The notes under the pieces: generated by a model
Told to the model about the DNA's origin: nothing
Database searches by the model: none
The model's input: only the letters and a program-made list of their open reading frames with translations
Source: an uncultured Clostridia bacterium
GTDB lineage: Bacteria; Bacillota; Clostridia; TANB77; CAG-508
Assembly: GCA_944392485.1 (NCBI GenBank)
Contig: CALXWO010000010.1
Coordinates: 1 to 57,788 of the forward strand
Reading direction: 5' to 3'
Length of the DNA: 57,788 bases
Translations under genes and position numbers: made by a program
Shown here: positions 49,620 to 57,788 of the stretch, piece by piece
How the letters are laid out: every line of letters starts with the position of its first letter
How positions within the stretch are numbered: position 1 is the stretch's first letter

Positions 49620-50498
49620 CTACTTAATTTGTTTTGCAACTTCTTCTGCAAAGTTTTCTTCTCTTTTTTGAAGTCCTTCGCCTTTTTCAAATCTTGCAAA
49701 TCTTGTTATTTCTGCATTATTATTTTCTAATAATTTTTGAACTTTTATATCTGGATCTTTTACGAATGGTTGCTCTAGTAAGCATATTTCTCCGTAGAAT
49801 TTTCCTATTCTTCCTTGAACCATTTTTTCTGCTATTTCTGCTGGTTTTCCTTCATTCATAGCTTGTGCTTTTAGTATTTCCATTTCGTGTGATACTACAT
49901 CTTGTGGTACGCTTTCTCTGTTTAAGTATTCTGGTCTTGCAGCAGCTATTTGCATACATACGTCTTTTGCAACTTCTTCTGTTCCTTTTGCAAAATCTAC
50001 TAAAACTCCTATTTTTCCATCTCCATGTACATAGCTTTCTATTAGTCCATTTGTTTCAAATCTTTCAAATCTTCTAACACTCATATTTTCTCCAATTGTA
50101 GCTATTTTGTCTGTTAATATGTCTTTTATTGTTTTAGAAGAATCTTCTAATGATTTTTCTTCTAATAAAGCTTCTACATTTGCTGGATTTGTAGTTGCTA
50201 TTTGTTTTGCTGTGTCTGCTACAAATTTTCTAAATTCTGCATTTTTTGCAACAAAGTCAGTTTCTGCATTTACTTCTAATACAACACCAACTTTTTTGTC
50301 GTCTGTTACATAACAATATACTAATCCTTCTGCTGCTATTCTATCTGATTTTTTTGCAGCTTTTGTTATTCCTCTTTCTCTTAATAATTCAGCTGCTTTC
50401 TCCATATCTCCGTCTGTTTCTGTTAAAACTTTTTTGCAGTCCATCATACCTGCACCTGTTTTTTCTCTTAGTTCTTTAACTAAGGATGCTGAAATCAT
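49620..50498 (-). CDS. tsf: Translation elongation factor Ts
   Basis: Nucleotide exchange factor for EF-Tu. The 292-residue product has the UBA-like start VKELREKTGAGMMDCKKVL (about 8-26), the TDFVAKNAEF core motif (EF-Tu contact) and the second core subdomain with AAARPEYLNRESVP. Two dimerisation-core halves are present, as in most Firmicutes. TAGAAGGAGG precedes the ATG. Second gene of rpsB-tsf. Confidence 0.97.
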   Translation of the reverse strand: MISASLVKELREKTGAGMMDCKKVLTETDGDMEKAAELLRERGITKAAKKSDRIAAEGLVYCYVTDDKKVGVVLEVNAETDFVAKNAEFRKFVADTAKQIATTNPANVEALLEEKSLEDSSKTIKDILTDKIATIGENMSVRRFERFETNGLIESYVHGDGKIGVLVDFAKGTEEVAKDVCMQIAAARPEYLNRESVPQDVVSHEMEILKAQAMNEGKPAEIAEKMVQGRIGKFYGEICLLEQPFVKDPDIKVQKLLENNNAEITRFARFEKGEGLQKREENFAEEVAKQIK

Positions 50499-50573
50499 AA
50501 TATTACCTCCTTCTAATACGAAATGCCTTGGATATAACCCTTATAGCATCTGTAAACTATTTATTTTTATTAA

Positions 50574-50603
50574 CGGGCGGATATAGAAATCCGCCCCTAC
50601 ACT
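50574..50603. repeat. GGGCGGAT/ATCCGCCC hairpin module ending CCCCTACA
   Basis: GGGCGGAT, ATAGAA, ATCCGCCCCTACA lies between rpsB and tsf. It shares the CCCCTACA terminus with the modules at 1, 35290 and 54156. Confidence 0.8.
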
Positions 50604-50617
50604 TATTGATTTAAATA

Positions 50618-51409
50618 TTATTCTGCTGGTGTTTCTGCTGTTTCTTCTGCTGCAACAACTTCTTCTATAGTTGTTGGTTCTTCTGTAGATGCTTCTGCTG
50701 GCATTTCTTCTTGGTCTTCTAATGTTTCTCCTTGTCTTCCTTCTATAATTGCATTTGCCATAACATCAGTAATTAATCTTACTGCTCTTATTGCATCATC
50801 ATTTCCTGGTATTGGATAATCAACATCTTCTGGATTGCAGTTTGTGTCAACTAACCCAACTATTGGAATATTTAATTTTTTAGCTTCTAAAACTGCTATT
50901 CTTTCATTTTTAGGGTCAACTACAAACATTGCTCCTGGCATTTTTTTCATTTCTTTAATTCCGCCAAGATTTTTTTCTAGTTTTTCCATTTCATTTTTTA
51001 ATGCTGCAACTTCTTTTTTTGGTAATACGTCAAATGTTCCATCTTGTTCCATTTCTTCTAATTTGTTTAATCTTTCTACTCTTTTTCTAATTGTTTTGAA
51101 GTTTGTAAGCATACCTCCAAGCCATCTTTGGTCAACATAGAACATATTGCTTTTTATTGCAGCTTCTTTTATACATTCTTGTGCTTGTTTTTTTGTTCCT
51201 ACAAATAATATGTCCTTTCCTTCTTCTGCTACGTCTCTTAAAAAAGCGTAAGCTTCATCAATTTTTTTAGATGTCTTTTGTAAATCAATTATATGGATAC
51301 CATTTCTAGCTTGATAGATATATTCAGCCATTTTAGGATCCCATCTTTTTGTTTGGTGTCCAAAGTGTACACCTGCTTCTAGTAATTGTTTCATTGCAAC
51401 TACTGCCAT
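50618..51409 (-). CDS. rpsB: 30S ribosomal protein S2
   Basis: 263 residues from [35 protein letters not shown] precedes ATG 51409, whereas the upstream extension lacks a site. Signatures include [20 protein letters not shown] (about 20-39), FVGTKKQAQ and [12 protein letters not shown]. The last 30 residues form an acidic Glu/Ala/Thr tail ([18 protein letters not shown]), longer than in B. subtilis S2. First gene of rpsB-tsf. Confidence 0.96.
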   Translation of the reverse strand: MAVVAMKQLLEAGVHFGHQTKRWDPKMAEYIYQARNGIHIIDLQKTSKKIDEAYAFLRDVAEEGKDILFVGTKKQAQECIKEAAIKSNMFYVDQRWLGGMLTNFKTIRKRVERLNKLEEMEQDGTFDVLPKKEVAALKNEMEKLEKNLGGIKEMKKMPGAMFVVDPKNERIAVLEAKKLNIPIVGLVDTNCNPEDVDYPIPGNDDAIRAVRLITDVMANAIIEGRQGETLEDQEEMPAEASTEEPTTIEEVVAAEETAETPAE

Positions 51410-51570
51410 TTTACATTCCTCCTTATTGTTTTTCCTCCACATAGTTTTTTTGCGCTTAAGAACACTCATAATAAGCACAATCTTAAACTATAACTATATG
51501 TGCGTATTTTTCAACTTGTATATTATACCAAAGTTATATATGTTTTGTCAATTATTTTTACCAATAAATT

Positions 51571-51598
51571 AAGGCAGAAATTTTGGATTTCTGCCTTA
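51571..51598 (-). terminator. Terminator of the 51615 surface-protein gene
   Basis: AAGGCAGAAAT and ATTTCTGCCTT arms around TTTGG, downstream of the minus-strand stop. Confidence 0.8.
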
Positions 51599-51614
51599 AT
51601 AATTTTTTATTATT

Positions 51615-52637
51615 TTATTTGTTGTGTTTTTTTACTATTACTACGCTTGCTAGTGCTATTGCAACAACTACTATGCTAGCATATACCATTAAATCAATTG
51701 AACCTGTTTTTGGTGTTTCATCTTTTTCTTCTGCTACTGGTTCTTCTGCTGGTTCTTCTGTTACAGGTTGTTCTGGATTGCTTGGTTCTTCTGCTCTAAC
51801 TACTACTGGTTCTTTGTCTACAGATAATTCAACACTAAACTCGTCATTTTCTACTAATCTAACAGTAGCATCTACTCTTAAATCTTTAACAAGTTCTAGT
51901 ACTTCTTCTTCTGTTAAATTTCCAGCTAGCCAAACAATATTTTCTTCTCCTGTTAAATTAACATGATAATCTGGTGCAGCTACTATAATATTATCTAATT
52001 TTTCTGCATCAATTAAATCAAACATTGCTTGTAAGTCTTCACCTTTATTTAAGTGAACTGTTGTTGTTTTGTTGCTACCTTCAGCAGTTATGTTATATCT
52101 TTCTCCACAAGCTACTGTTGAAGCAACACCGATGTCTTCAAATACTTTTAAAGCTTCTGTAACAGTTGCATTATCTGGAAGATGTATAACAGCATCTGTA
52201 AAGTCAATTTCTAGTCCTTCTGGAACTTCGTATGAAACTGTTGTATAAACAATATCTTTTACTTCTGGAGTAATATTTATTTTTGCTCCAGCTGGTAATA
52301 CTGTTGAAAGTGTTTTAATTCCATCTGTGCTAAACATATTTGTTACTTTAGCATTTATTGTTGCATTACTTGCATATTGTGCAAAATTATATCCTGGATT
52401 TGCTTTATATGCATTAAATAAGTCTACTAACTCTTCAATTGTTCCTTCCACTTCCATAGTACTAACTTCTTCTTGTAGTATAACTGCTTCAAGTGGTTTG
52501 TCACCATCTTTTACTATTGTAACAGGTTTTTCATCATTAATTGTCATTGTGTAGGCATAAGATGAACTTGTCATTACAGTAAAAGCAAGCAAAACAGTTG
52601 CTATTACTAAACTGATTTTTAAAATGTTCTTTTTCAT
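51615..52637 (-). CDS. Secreted protein with sortase-type C terminus
   Basis: 340 residues. A signal peptide (KKNILKISLVIATVLLAFTV, cleavage near SYA-Y at about 28-30) is followed by a mature region of repeated acidic alpha/beta units (EEVLELVKDLRV, EELVDLFNAYK) and a Pro/Glu linker (NPEQPVTEEPAEEPVAEEKD). The end is TPKTG (an LPXTG-like motif with T for L), a hydrophobic helix and KKHNK. This is the layout of a sortase substrate anchored to peptidoglycan. The motif is non-canonical, so simple membrane retention is the alternative. No family recognised for the mature part. Confidence 0.72.
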   Translation of the reverse strand: MKKNILKISLVIATVLLAFTVMTSSSYAYTMTINDEKPVTIVKDGDKPLEAVILQEEVSTMEVEGTIEELVDLFNAYKANPGYNFAQYASNATINAKVTNMFSTDGIKTLSTVLPAGAKINITPEVKDIVYTTVSYEVPEGLEIDFTDAVIHLPDNATVTEALKVFEDIGVASTVACGERYNITAEGSNKTTTVHLNKGEDLQAMFDLIDAEKLDNIIVAAPDYHVNLTGEENIVWLAGNLTEEEVLELVKDLRVDATVRLVENDEFSVELSVDKEPVVVRAEEPSNPEQPVTEEPAEEPVAEEKDETPKTGSIDLMVYASIVVVAIALASVVIVKKHNK

Positions 52638-52767
52638 TTTTCTCCTCCTTTTATTTTTTTACAAAAGAGTTTTTTCTTTTGTTTTCAAAAAGATTATATT
52701 ATTACTTTAAATACATTGCATTAGTTTTTATAAACTTTATTAAATTTATATTTTATATAATACATAA

Positions 52768-52814
52768 AAACAGCTAAACTGTTGCTTTAAAATCACATTA
52801 GTTTAGCTGTTTGA
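52768..52814 (-). terminator. Terminator of tig-clpP-clpX
   Basis: AAACAGCTAAACT and AGTTTAGCTGTTT arms around a 19-base loop, with A/T runs on both sides, five bases downstream of the clpX stop. Confidence 0.75.
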
Positions 52815-52818
52815 ATTT

Positions 52819-54127
52819 TTATGCTGTTTCTCCTTGTTTTTGGTTGTTAATTGGTTTTTTCTTTATTTTTGCTCTTTTAGTTTCTTTGTTTTCGTTTATT
52901 GTTAATTTTGGTCCAGACTTCTTTTCAACTGTATCTTTTGTTATAATGCATTTTTCTATTTTTGGATTTGTTGGAACGTCAAACATTATGTCTCTCATTA
53001 TATCTTCTATAATAGAACGAAGTCCTCTTGCTCCTGTGTTTCTTTCTAGAGCTTTTTCTACAATTGCATTTAATGCTTCGTCTTCAAATTCTAATTCTAC
53101 TCCATCTAGTTCTAATAATTTTTTGTATTGTTTTGTTAAAGCATTTTTAGGTTTTGTAACAATATTTATTAAAGCTTCTTTGTCTAACTCTCTTAATGTT
53201 GCAATTATTGGAAGTCTTCCTACAAATTCTGGAATCAAACCAAATTTTAATAAATCTTGTGGTAATAATTCTTCGAATATTTTGTATTTTTCTTGTTCTT
53301 TTTTGCTTTCTATTTCTGCTCCAAAGCCCATTCCTTTTTTACCAGTTCTATCTTTTATAATTTTTTCTAATCCTTCAAAAGCTCCTCCACAAATAAACAA
53401 TATATTTGATGTATCTATTTGTAAAAACTCTTGATGTGGATGTTTTCTTCCTCCTTGTGGTGGAACAGATGCAACAGTTCCTTCTATTATTTTTAGCAGT
53501 GCTTGTTGTACCCCTTCTCCACTAACATCTCTTGTAATTGATGGGTTTTCTGATTTTCTTGTTATTTTATCTATTTCATCTATATATATAATTCCTTTTT
53601 GAGCTCTTGGAATATCATATTCTGCTGCTTGAATTAATTTAAGCAAAATATTTTCTACATCTTCTCCCACATACCCTGCTTCTGTTAAAGTTGTAGCATC
53701 TGCTATTGCAAATGGTACATTTAATATTCTTGCAAGTGTTTGTGCAAGAAGTGTTTTTCCACATCCTGTTGGTCCAAGTAGTAAAACATTGCTTTTTTGA
53801 ATTTCTACGTCATCTATAATTTCATCACAAGAAATACGTTTATAATGGTTATACACAGCAACAGACAATGTTTTTTTTGCATCTTCTTGGCCGAATTACA
53901 TATTCGTCTAATATGCTTTTTATTTCTGCTGGTGTTGGTATATCTTCCGATTTTATATCCTCATATCCCATTTCGTCTTCGTAGTGTTCATCTTCTATAA
54001 TGTTGTTGCATATTGTTATACATTCATCACAAATGTACGCATTTGGTCCTGCAACTATTCTTTTTACCATTTCTTGTGGTTTTCCACAAAATGAACATCT
54101 TATGTTTTGGTTGTTATTTCTTGGCAT
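52819..54127 (-). CDS. clpX: ATP-dependent Clp protease ATPase subunit ClpX, needs +1 shift at CGG
   Basis: Unfolds substrates and feeds them to ClpP. Recoding gives about 435 residues. The N-terminal zinc-binding domain has CSFCGKPQ and CDECITIC (about 10-45). [15 protein letters not shown] then meets CGG 53891-53893; skipping C gives [20 protein letters not shown], invariant in ClpX. Walker A is [12 protein letters not shown] and Walker [11 protein letters not shown], then the sensor and RPEF-type [11 protein letters not shown] segments. Unshifted, the zinc domain would be separated from the whole AAA+ module, with no ribosome site for the second part. Start 54127 follows AAAGGAGG. It is downstream of clpP and tig. 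Confidence 0.94.
53891..53893 (-). other. CGG +1 recoding site (clpX, Gly79)
   Basis: ATT CGG C, the only site followed by C. Skipping the first C gives LDEYVI-GQEDAKK with Gly as GGC, invariant in ClpX. Confidence 0.93.
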
Positions 54128-54155
54128 TATGGCCTCCTTTCTAAGGTATAGGTTA

Positions 54156-54228
54156 TAGGGGAGAACTGCGTTCGCCCGCATTAAATATTTTAATTAATTT
54201 GTTCGGGCGAACACAGTTCGCCCCTACA
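54156..54228. repeat. TAGGGGAGAACTGCGTTCGCCCG...CCCCTACA inverted repeat
   Basis: Left arm with AACTGCGTTCGCCCG, right arm with CGGGCGAACACAGTT, then CGCCCCTACA; AT-rich centre. It lies between clpP and clpX. GGGCGAA/TTCGCCC is an inner stem of the right arm. Confidence 0.8.
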
Positions 54229-54245
54229 TTATATTTTCATTTATT

Positions 54246-54851
54246 TTATTTCCTTACATCTATGATTTCATCTATTAATCCGTATTTTAATGCTTCTTCT
54301 GCTGTCATATAATGGTCTCTTTCTGTATCTTTTTCTATTTGTTCTAAGCTTTGACCTGTTTTTTCGCTTAATAATTTATTTAATTTTTCTCTTGTTTTTA
54401 CCATATGGTCTGCATGTATTTTAATTTCTGTTGTTTGCCCAGAAAGTCCTCCAGAAATTAATGGTTGATGAATTAATATTTCTGAATTTGGTGTTGCAAA
54501 TCTTCTTCCTTTTGTTCCGCATGTTAAAAGTACTGACCCCATACTTGCAGCAAGACCAATACATATTGTAGAAACTGGGCATTTTATATAGTTCATTGTA
54601 TCTACAATTGCCATTCCATCTGTAATAGACCCACCTGGGCTATTAATATAAAATGATATTTCTTTATCTGGATCTTCTGACTCTAAAAATAGCATTTGTG
54701 CAATTACTAAACTTGCTGTTACATGATTTACATCTTCGCTTAAGAATATAATTCTATCTTTTAATAATCTTGAAAATATATCGTATGATCTTTCCCCTCT
54801 TCCTGTTTGTTCAATTACATAAGGTACTAAACTGTTTTTTAAATTATCCAT
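54246..54851 (-). CDS. clpP: ATP-dependent Clp protease proteolytic subunit
   Basis: Serine protease chamber partner of ClpX. 201 residues from [36 protein letters not shown] precedes ATG 54851. Catalytic Ser in [11 protein letters not shown] (about 94-104), His in [12 protein letters not shown] and Asp in [15 protein letters not shown]. The intervening order tig, clpP, clpX is the common one in bacteria. All CGG out of frame. Confidence 0.97.
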   Translation of the reverse strand: MDNLKNSLVPYVIEQTGRGERSYDIFSRLLKDRIIFLSEDVNHVTASLVIAQMLFLESEDPDKEISFYINSPGGSITDGMAIVDTMNYIKCPVSTICIGLAASMGSVLLTCGTKGRRFATPNSEILIHQPLISGGLSGQTTEIKIHADHMVKTREKLNKLLSEKTGQSLEQIEKDTERDHYMTAEEALKYGLIDEIIDVRK

Positions 54852-54945
54852 AAAATTTTCCTCCTTTGATTTATCCATCTATTAAAAAACAAGGTAATAA
54901 CCATATTTATATTATTCTATAAACAAGCTATTACCCCCTTTATTT

Positions 54946-56229
54946 TTATTTAATTTTTGCATTTTCTACTAAGAAATCAATTGTTTTTTCTACTTTAAGG
55001 TTATCTCCTACATATTTTACTAATTCTGGATTATCTTTTACTTCTTCTTCTTTTCTGCCATAGTTTTCTGCCATTTCTTTTATTTTCTTAGAGATTTCTT
55101 CTTCTGTTACTTCAACATTTGCTTCTTTTCCAACAGCTTCTAATACTAGTCTTGTTTTTATTGTCTTTTCTGCTTGTTCTTTATTTTCGTTTCTAAAATC
55201 GTCCATAGTTTTGTTCATCATTTGAAGATATTGTTCCATATTCATTCCTTGGTAGCTTAGTCTTGTTTCTATGTCTTTTACCATATTATCTAATTCTAAT
55301 TCGATCATTCCATTTGGAATATCTACTTTTGCTTCGTCACAAACAGCTTTTATAACTTCATCTTCTGTTTCATATTTTGCTCTTGATTTGTTTTGTTCTT
55401 CTTGTTTTTCCCTAATGCTCTTTTTTAGTTCTTCTATTGTATCGAATTCGCTAATATCTTTTGCAAGTTCATCATCTATTTTTGGCATTTCTTTCTTTTT
55501 AATTTCATGTAATTTTACTTTAAACATTGCATCTTTACCAGCTAAATTCTTTGAGAAATATTCTTCTGGAAATTTTACATTAATTTCTTTTTCTTCTTCT
55601 GTTTTCATCCCTATTATTTGGTCTTCAAATCCTGGTATAAATGTGTTGCTTCCTATTGTTAATTCGTGGTTTTCTGCTTTTCCACCTTCAAAAGGCTTTC
55701 CATCTACAAATCCCTCAAAATCAATTACAGTAATGTCTCCAGATTCTACTGGTCTGTCTTCTACTGTAACTAGTCTTGCATTTTTTTCTGCCATATGTCC
55801 TAATTCATGTTCAACATCTTCATCAGTTACATTATACTCTATTTTTTTTACTTGTATACCTTTATATTTTCCTAAAGTTACTTCTGGCTTTGTTGAAACT
55901 ATCGCTGTAAATATTAAATCTTTTCCTTTTTCTATTTGAACTATATCTATTTCTGGTTTGCTAACTGCTTCTATTTCTTTTTCTTTTAAAGCTTCTTCAT
56001 ATGCTTCTCCTGCGACTTCATTAAAAGCATCTTCGTAGAAAATTTGTGCTCCATATGTTTTTTCTACTATTTGATAAGGTGCTTTTCCTTTTCTAAATCC
56101 TGGAATATTAAAGTATTTAGCATTTTTATTGAATACTGTTTTTATAGCGTTATCAAATTTTTCTGCTTCTACTGTTATCTCTAGTTTTACTTCGTTATTA
56201 TTTTTAGTTTTTTCCACTTTTACGTTCAT
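54946..56229 (-). CDS. tig: Trigger factor
   Basis: Ribosome-associated chaperone and peptidyl-prolyl isomerase. 427 residues: the N-terminal ribosome-binding domain with NIPGFRKGKAPYQIVEKTYG (the GFRxGxxP motif, about 42-61), the FKBP-type domain (VIDFEGFVDGKPFEGGKAEN, GFEDQIIGMKTEEEKEI) and a long helical C-terminal domain. GGAAG precedes the ATG. First gene of tig-clpP-clpX. Confidence 0.97.
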   Translation of the reverse strand: MNVKVEKTKNNNEVKLEITVEAEKFDNAIKTVFNKNAKYFNIPGFRKGKAPYQIVEKTYGAQIFYEDAFNEVAGEAYEEALKEKEIEAVSKPEIDIVQIEKGKDLIFTAIVSTKPEVTLGKYKGIQVKKIEYNVTDEDVEHELGHMAEKNARLVTVEDRPVESGDITVIDFEGFVDGKPFEGGKAENHELTIGSNTFIPGFEDQIIGMKTEEEKEINVKFPEEYFSKNLAGKDAMFKVKLHEIKKKEMPKIDDELAKDISEFDTIEELKKSIREKQEEQNKSRAKYETEDEVIKAVCDEAKVDIPNGMIELELDNMVKDIETRLSYQGMNMEQYLQMMNKTMDDFRNENKEQAEKTIKTRLVLEAVGKEANVEVTEEEISKKIKEMAENYGRKEEEVKDNPELVKYVGDNLKVEKTIDFLVENAKIK

Positions 56230-56313
56230 TTTTATCTTCCTTCCGTTTTATTATAATCAACTGTAGTATTATATCACAATTATTTAATTTTGCAAGGGCA
56301 AATTAATAAAAAC

Positions 56314-56341
56314 TATCTGTAGAAAAAATTCCACAGATAGC
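56314..56341 (-). terminator. Terminator of the 56348 gene
   Basis: CTATCTGT and ACAGATAG arms around an A-rich loop; minus strand continues TTTTTAT. Confidence 0.75.
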
Positions 56342-56347
56342 ATGGCA

Positions 56348-56722
56348 TCAGATTGTAATTTTTATTACTCTACAAAAGCCAGGCAATTTGCTGGGTGTGC
56401 ATAAAAATCCTTCATCATTCAATTCTTTCTCAATAATTTCAAACACTGACTCAACAACACCAAATTTTTCAAATGTCATTGATCCAAGCTCGTATGAACC
56501 AACCTTATAACAGATTGCCACCAAGTCATAACTATCTGAGTACTTATTAGAACAATCCACAATACCAAGTTTGAAATAGCATCCATCGTCGATATTAAGA
56601 CCATTGTAAAGGATATGTTCTTTTAATGAATCTAATGACTGATTTACAAATTGCTCTGCTTTACTTTCGATAATCTTAGAGTATTCTAATCTTTCTAATG
56701 CCTGTTTGAAATTGAAATTCAT
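56348..56722 (-). CDS. 124-residue protein of unknown function
   Basis: MNFNFKQALERLEYSKIIES...: an N-terminal helix, then beta-rich segments (GCYFKLGIVDCSN, LVAICYKVGSYELGSMTFEK), ending FCRVIKITI. No membrane segment and no recognised family. AGAGGAGAAATTGAA precedes the ATG. Like the 24873 and 49180 genes it is small, monocistronic, GC-richer than its neighbours, and has a strong promoter, a structured leader and its own terminator. It contains no CGG. Confidence 0.65.
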   Translation of the reverse strand: MNFNFKQALERLEYSKIIESKAEQFVNQSLDSLKEHILYNGLNIDDGCYFKLGIVDCSNKYSDSYDLVAICYKVGSYELGSMTFEKFGVVESVFEIIEKELNDEGFLCTPSKLPGFCRVIKITI

Positions 56723-56805
56723 TTCAATTTCTCCTCTCTTAAACTTTTTTGAGAGTTAATATAAAAGTCTGACCAACGGTATATAACCGCACTTTTATGC
56801 ATAAT

Positions 56806-56834
56806 ATATTATCATTTTTTTATGTTAATTGCAA
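56806..56834 (-). promoter_or_regulatory. Promoter of the 56348 gene
   Basis: Minus strand TTGCAA, 17 bases, TAATAT. The leader then contains a CGGTTATATACCG hairpin. Confidence 0.7.
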
Positions 56835-56887
56835 TATTAGTTTTCCTTCCTAACTATAAAGTAAAAAGAACCTATACTCTTCTTTAC

Positions 56888-57586
56888 TTATATTTTTATC
56901 AAGTCAAAACCTGTATAATCACAGCTTACCATTTTAAAATCTATTCCGTAATAGGTTCCTTCTTTTACTTCTTTATGTGCTGTTTCTCCATGCAAGTGTC
57001 CATATATACAAATTTTTACGTTGTATTTTTTCATTGTTTCTATGTAATTCATCTCTTGTTCTTCGTAAGCTTTAAATGGCGGATAATGCATGCATACAAT
57101 AATTTCTTTGTCGTCACCATATTTTTTTATTCCATCTTTTATTGATAGTTCTAACCTAAGATTTTCCCTTTTAATTAGTTTCTTATCTTCAGAAGTCTTT
57201 CCATCTTGCCATCCTCTTGTTCCAACTATTATTTTATTTTCATACATATAGCTATTATTATATATAAAGTCTATGTTTTCAAAGTTATTATTTTTTAAAT
57301 ACTCTCTCATTTTTTTTAATGTAGTCCACCAATAATCATGGTTTCCTTTTAGCAAAAGTTTTTTCCCTGGAAGACCATTTAAGTATTCAAAATCTTTATA
57401 TGTATCTTTTAAATACATTGCCCATGAGAAATCTCCTGGTAATAGTACCAAGTCGTTTTCTTTAACTTTTTTATTCCAATTTTCTTTTATTTTTTCAGTA
57501 TGGTTTTCCCAGTTTACTCCAAATATATCCATTGGCTTATTATCTCCAAAAGATAAATGCAAATCTGAAATAGCATATATTGCCAT
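56888..57586 (-). CDS. Calcineurin-like metallophosphoesterase
   Basis: 232 residues with the ordered metal-binding motifs SDLHLSFG (DxH, about 7-14), PGDFSWAM (GD), KGNHDYWW (GNHD), MHYPPFKAYEEQ and GHLHGETAHK (GHLH). It belongs to the small bacterial metallophosphoesterase group that includes YfcE/MPPED-like enzymes; substrate unknown. GGGGGAAATAT precedes the ATG. The nearest upstream sequence is a dispersed repeat. One CGG, out of frame. Confidence 0.88.
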   Translation of the reverse strand: MAIYAISDLHLSFGDNKPMDIFGVNWENHTEKIKENWNKKVKENDLVLLPGDFSWAMYLKDTYKDFEYLNGLPGKKLLLKGNHDYWWTTLKKMREYLKNNNFENIDFIYNNSYMYENKIIVGTRGWQDGKTSEDKKLIKRENLRLELSIKDGIKKYGDDKEIIVCMHYPPFKAYEEQEMNYIETMKKYNVKICIYGHLHGETAHKEVKEGTYYGIDFKMVSCDYTGFDLIKI

Positions 57587-57599
57587 ATATTTCCCCCTT

Positions 57600-57788
57600 T
57601 AAATTGTAATTTGCTTCGCAAATTACAATAGTGAAAAACTAAAAGTGAAAAGTGAATAGTAAATGAAGATTTTTTGTTGATTTCAACAAAAAATCAACCA
57701 TTACTTTTAAATGTAATTTGTATGAGAAGTGAGAAGTGGGATGTGGGAAGTGTGAAATTAGGGTAAGCCTTACGTAGCCTAGCCCTAA
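57600..57788. repeat. Two dispersed repeats in tandem, running off the window end
   Basis: First the GTGAAAAGTGAATAG/TTTTTTGTTGA hairpin type (as at 46078), then, after TGTAATTTGTATGAG, the GAGAAGTGAGAAGTGGGATG type with core TAGGGTAAGCCTTACGTAG, cut at 57788. Confidence 0.85.

Overview
The window is a chromosomal segment of a very AT-rich, low-GC Gram-positive bacterium, most likely a spore-forming member of the Clostridia. This rests on an SspH-type spore protein gene, a CIRCE-controlled groES-groEL pair, a valS T-box leader, DapL-type lysine synthesis, strong AGGAGG ribosome sites and Clostridia-typical families (DUF951, DUF421/DUF4363, YvcK, DUF5050, RNHCP). The content is mostly core genome. 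I see no rRNA, tRNA, CRISPR array or prophage.

Layout. 1-3142: asd-dapA-dapB on the plus strand. 3396-6389: membrane and envelope genes. 6401-8649: queuosine genes tgt and queA. 8777-15627: a putative HExxH protein, DUF951, gltX, a sugar-kinase-like gene, dapL and dapF, so the route from aspartate to meso-diaminopimelate is nearly complete in the window. 15775-20956: a membrane-anchored protein, two tiny genes, groES-groEL and a lone LPD3-like gene. 21073-24587: dnaE. 24873-30816: small accessory genes, nadD, secD-secF and an HD protein. 30876-35842: valS with its T-box, holA and ruvC. 35844-40532: a glycogen-debranching-type enzyme, yvcK and murB. 40797-46076: htpX, kinases, a DUF5050 protein and sspH. 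46312-57586: ppdK, rpsB-tsf, a surface protein, tig-clpP-clpX and a phosphoesterase.

The main observation is a consistent recoding pattern. Ten genes, several of them normally essential (dnaE twice, murB twice, clpX, ruvC, secF, queA, a P-loop kinase twice, DUF421, a HAD hydrolase, an HExxH protein), are each broken in the conventional reading. All 13 breaks are identical in kind: an in-frame CGG codon whose C must be skipped, after which translation resumes in the +1 frame on a GGN glycine codon, usually a conserved glycine. The preceding codon varies, and no internal Shine-Dalgarno or other shared stimulator is visible. In a hand scan of the other genes, CGG triplets occur about 80 times, but only in the two other phases. 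The only unshifted in-frame CGG codons lie in two small genes of atypical codon use (24873-25163, two codons; 49180-49419, one codon). I infer that CGG is not an ordinary arginine codon here. It is either an unassigned or hungry codon that triggers efficient +1 frameshifting, or the start of a CGGN quadruplet read as glycine.

Intergenic regions are crowded with a second noteworthy system: dispersed, mosaic, partly palindromic repeats bounded by AAATTGTAATTTG/CAAATTACAATTT. Many abut or supply the stop codon of the upstream gene. GC-rich hairpin modules ending in CCCCTACA and several near-perfect inverted repeats also occur.
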